Assembly: GCA_046734675.1 (NCBI GenBank)
Contig: JBKPRU010000268.1
Coordinates: forward strand, 1-15,434
Length of the DNA: 15,434 nucleotides
Origin: QHWT01 sp046734675
GTDB lineage: Bacteria > Acidobacteriota > Vicinamibacteria > Vicinamibacterales > 2-12-FULL-66-21
Direction of reading: 5' to 3'
Below the pieces are notes generated by a model. It had not been told where the DNA came from and made no database searches. It worked only from the letters and a program-made list of their open reading frames with translations. The position numbers and the translations under genes are program-made. This document shows positions 14,107 through 15,434 of the stretch, piece by piece. How positions within the stretch are numbered: the first letter of the stretch is position 1; every line of letters begins with the position of its first letter.

Positions 14107-14714
14107 GTGGCGACCTTCGCACCACCGCGCGTCGCCGGCCAGCGCGCGACCGCGCGCTCGTAGTCGGCCGGCTCGTTCATGTTGAAGAAGCTCTCGCCGT
14201 CAGGATCGAAGGCGCGGATCTCGTCTTCTTCGACGGTCCGGGTCTTCACCCGCTCGAAAAGCGACACCGGTCGCAGCTCGCCGCGTTCGAGCTGCGCCTT
14301 CAGGAGCGGCAGCACCGTCCGGCGATAGATGGCGAAGAGCGGCTGGTAGCGTCCATCCCACCGCGGAACGACGACGTCCGCGTCATGTCGAAGCGACAGC
14401 AGGTGATCGATCAAGGCACGGCTCGAGAACGCCGCGTCGCACGAGGTCACGAACGAGAACTCGCCGACGCTCGCAGCCAGGCCGTAGCAGATGCCGCCGA
14501 CCGGTCCCTGGTACGCCACCTCGTCGCGCACGAGCGTCACCGGCAACGACGGCAGTCGCTGGTCCGGCGCGGCCACGACCACAATCTCGTCGACGATCGG
14601 CCGCAGGCGGCCGACGATGTGCGAGATGAGCGGTTCATCGTCGAACGGCAGCAGCGCTTTCGGTCTGCCCATCCGCGAGCTGCGGCCGCCGGCGAGAATG
14701 ATCCCGCTCAGCAT
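14103..14714 (-). CDS. MobA-like molybdopterin nucleotidyltransferase
   Basis: Cytoplasmic NTP-transferase of 203 aa. MobA joins GMP to the pterin cofactor to make the guanine-dinucleotide form; relatives add CMP. The Rossmann-like N-terminus LAGGRSSRMGRPKALLPF (8-24) is the nucleotide-binding signature. GPVGGICYGL (70-79), SCDAAF (91-96, the metal-binding Asp), RYQPLFAIY (122-130) and FFNMNEPADYE (177-187) complete the MobA pattern. ATG 14714 was chosen because AAGGA lies just upstream and the signature begins at residue 8; a longer frame back to 15032 only adds sequence antisense or out of frame to the 123-aa gene. It overlaps the upstream gene by 7 nt and the MoaD gene by ATGA. Whether it modifies the AOR cofactor or that of another enzyme is open. 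Confidence 0.87.
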   Translation of the reverse strand: MLSGIILAGGRSSRMGRPKALLPFDDEPLISHIVGRLRPIVDEIVVVAAPDQRLPSLPVTLVRDEVAYQGPVGGICYGLAASVGEFSFVTSCDAAFSSRALIDHLLSLRHDADVVVPRWDGRYQPLFAIYRRTVLPLLKAQLERGELRPVSLFERVKTRTVEEDEIRAFDPDGESFFNMNEPADYERAVARWPATRGGAKVAT

Positions 14715-15079
14715 CGATCCTTCCCCGCGTCGTCGGATGGCGCCCCTTGTGCGAGCCAGTCGCGGAAGGCGCCGAGCGAATGCGCGAGCCGCCATTCTTC
14801 GAACACGGCACGCGCCATCGCCTGCGCGGGCCCTTCGAGCTCCGGTGCGCCGCACGTGAGCGGATATTCGAGCAGCCAGCCTTCGAAATGCTCCGGCGCC
14901 GGGTCGGCCGCTACCGCCCGTTCGAGCAGGTCGCGCTTCACACGCAAGCCGAACGTGTCGGGTGTCTGATCGCGCTTGCGCTTGCGCCGCTGGCCTTCCG
15001 CCGCGTCGAGTGCGGCCAGCAGCGCACGGCACACGTCAGCGGGACGGAGGAGATCTGAGGAAGGTCCGGTCGCGGTCAT
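14708..15079 (-). CDS. Unrecognised 123-aa protein in the AOR/FdhE operon
   Basis: Small cytosolic protein with no signal peptide or membrane segment, probably mostly helical. A basic patch RRKRKR (31-36) is followed by DQTPDTFGLRVKRDLLERAV (37-56), a Trp-containing EHFEGWLLEYPL (63-74) and a C-terminal helix FEEWRLAHSLGAFRDWLAQG (93-112). Cys17, Cys76 and Cys123 do not form a metal motif. The start ATG 15079 overlaps the stop of the FdhE-like gene (ATGA) and the stop overlaps the mobA-like gene by 7 nt, so it is locked between two cofactor/maturation genes. That placement suggests an accessory role in tungsto- or molybdoenzyme maturation. A longer in-frame version to 15409 was rejected because it overlays the FdhE-like frame. 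I do not recognise a named family. Confidence 0.75.
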   Translation of the reverse strand: MTATGPSSDLLRPADVCRALLAALDAAEGQRRKRKRDQTPDTFGLRVKRDLLERAVAADPAPEHFEGWLLEYPLTCGAPELEGPAQAMARAVFEEWRLAHSLGAFRDWLAQGAPSDDAGKDRC

Positions 15080-15432
15080 GCGTGTCCCGCCAACGCCCGG
15101 TGCGGACGTCCGGCATGAACCTCCACGTCGACCGTGCACCCGGCCCCGGCCGGGCGTGAGTACCCGTGTTGAATGGCCGCGACATCGAGGTCGACGCTCG
15201 CCATATCTTCGAGCATGACCTCCGACGGCGCGCAGCCCTGCAGCCGCGTGAACACCTTTACGTATTGGGAGCAGCGACGGCACGCCTCGAGCGCGCCTAC
15301 GCCGCTGCCCTGCTCCGTCACCAGTGTCGTCAGATCGCCGTGATCGTGATTGCCGCAGAACGCACAGTGCAGGAGCTGGCCGTGCCACTCGCTGCCGCAG
15401 CGGCCGCACCTCAGGGCGCGGCTGCGTTCGAT
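15076..15432 (-). CDS. fdhE: FdhE-like formate dehydrogenase accessory protein, C-terminal part (5' end outside window)
   Basis: The visible 118 residues are the C-terminal zinc-binding half of an FdhE-like protein. Reading in from the window edge, CGRCGSEWHG, HCAFCGNHDHG and ACRRCSQYVKV give three CxxC pairs. The family signature end follows (MLEDMASVDLDVAAIQHGYSRP). Known FdhE is about 300 aa and is a cytoplasmic iron/zinc-type protein needed for assembly of membrane formate dehydrogenases; the rest lies beyond position 15434. Its frame has no start codon before GTG 15321 in the window, but the homology continues upstream of it to the edge, so that GTG is internal. Its stop overlaps the next gene by ATGA. 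It is the most upstream visible gene of the minus-strand tungstoenzyme operon. Its presence beside AOR rather than a visible formate dehydrogenase is notable. Confidence 0.85.
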   Translation of the reverse strand: MERSRALRCGRCGSEWHGQLLHCAFCGNHDHGDLTTLVTEQGSGVGALEACRRCSQYVKVFTRLQGCAPSEVMLEDMASVDLDVAAIQHGYSRPAGAGCTVDVEVHAGRPHRALAGHA

Positions 15433-15434
15433 GC

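Noticed and set aside
14103..15032. Longer MobA frame starting at 15032
   Set aside because: The extra 106 residues lie over the 123-aa gene in another frame and precede the nucleotide-binding signature, which starts properly at ATG 14714 behind AAGGA.
14708..15409. Longer 233-aa version of the small unknown protein
   Set aside because: The extension overlays the FdhE-like frame, whose CxxC pairs are clearly the real coding sequence, and is Arg-rich without pattern.

Overview
The window is about 15.4 kb of high-GC bacterial DNA, densely packed with genes in short overlapping operons. It looks like a Gram-negative soil or sediment bacterium. Supporting features are an outer-membrane porin, Sec- and Tat-exported enzymes, a PEP-CTERM protein, a DUF3500 protein, a GH29 fucosidase and Gly/Pro-rich inserts in secreted proteins. 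The mix resembles Acidobacteriota, perhaps the Vicinamibacteria, but that placement is inference from gene content and not a database match. No rRNA, tRNA, CRISPR array, transposase or integrase was found.

Left part (1-3957). The window opens inside a GspE/PilB-type secretion or pilus ATPase. Converging on it is an orphan HigA-like antitoxin. Behind that lies a 150-bp spacer with a 9-bp-stem hairpin and a 12-bp palindrome, then a PEP-CTERM protein on the minus strand. Divergent from it is a plus-strand pair: a short PepSY membrane protein, preceded by a possible 35-codon mini-ORF, and an exported enterochelin/feruloyl-esterase-like hydrolase.

Middle part (3996-8278, minus strand). Four tightly spaced genes probably form one operon, transcribed in the order DUF3500 protein, membrane-anchored EF-hand protein, Tat-exported amidohydrolase, GH29 alpha-L-fucosidase. 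All four appear exported or periplasmic, and a catabolic or scavenging role is plausible.

Right part (8279-15434). This is the most interesting region and reads as a tungsten module. On the plus strand, a phosphate-selective-type porin (OprO/OprP family) is followed by tupA, tupB and tupC, a tungstate ABC importer, with 12-nt, -8-nt and -1-nt spacings. Converging on it, with 31 bp of coding overlap, is a minus-strand operon: an FdhE-like zinc protein (cut by the window edge), an unrecognised 123-aa protein, a MobA-like nucleotidyltransferase, a MoaD/ThiS-like sulfur carrier and a tungsten aldehyde:ferredoxin oxidoreductase (AOR). Together these would cover outer- and inner-membrane tungstate entry, pterin cofactor sulfuration and modification, insertion or quality control, and the tungstoenzyme. 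A near-perfect 22-bp palindrome sits on the DUF3500 start codon in the divergent DUF3500/porin region, next to a plausible sigma70-type promoter for the porin-tup operon.
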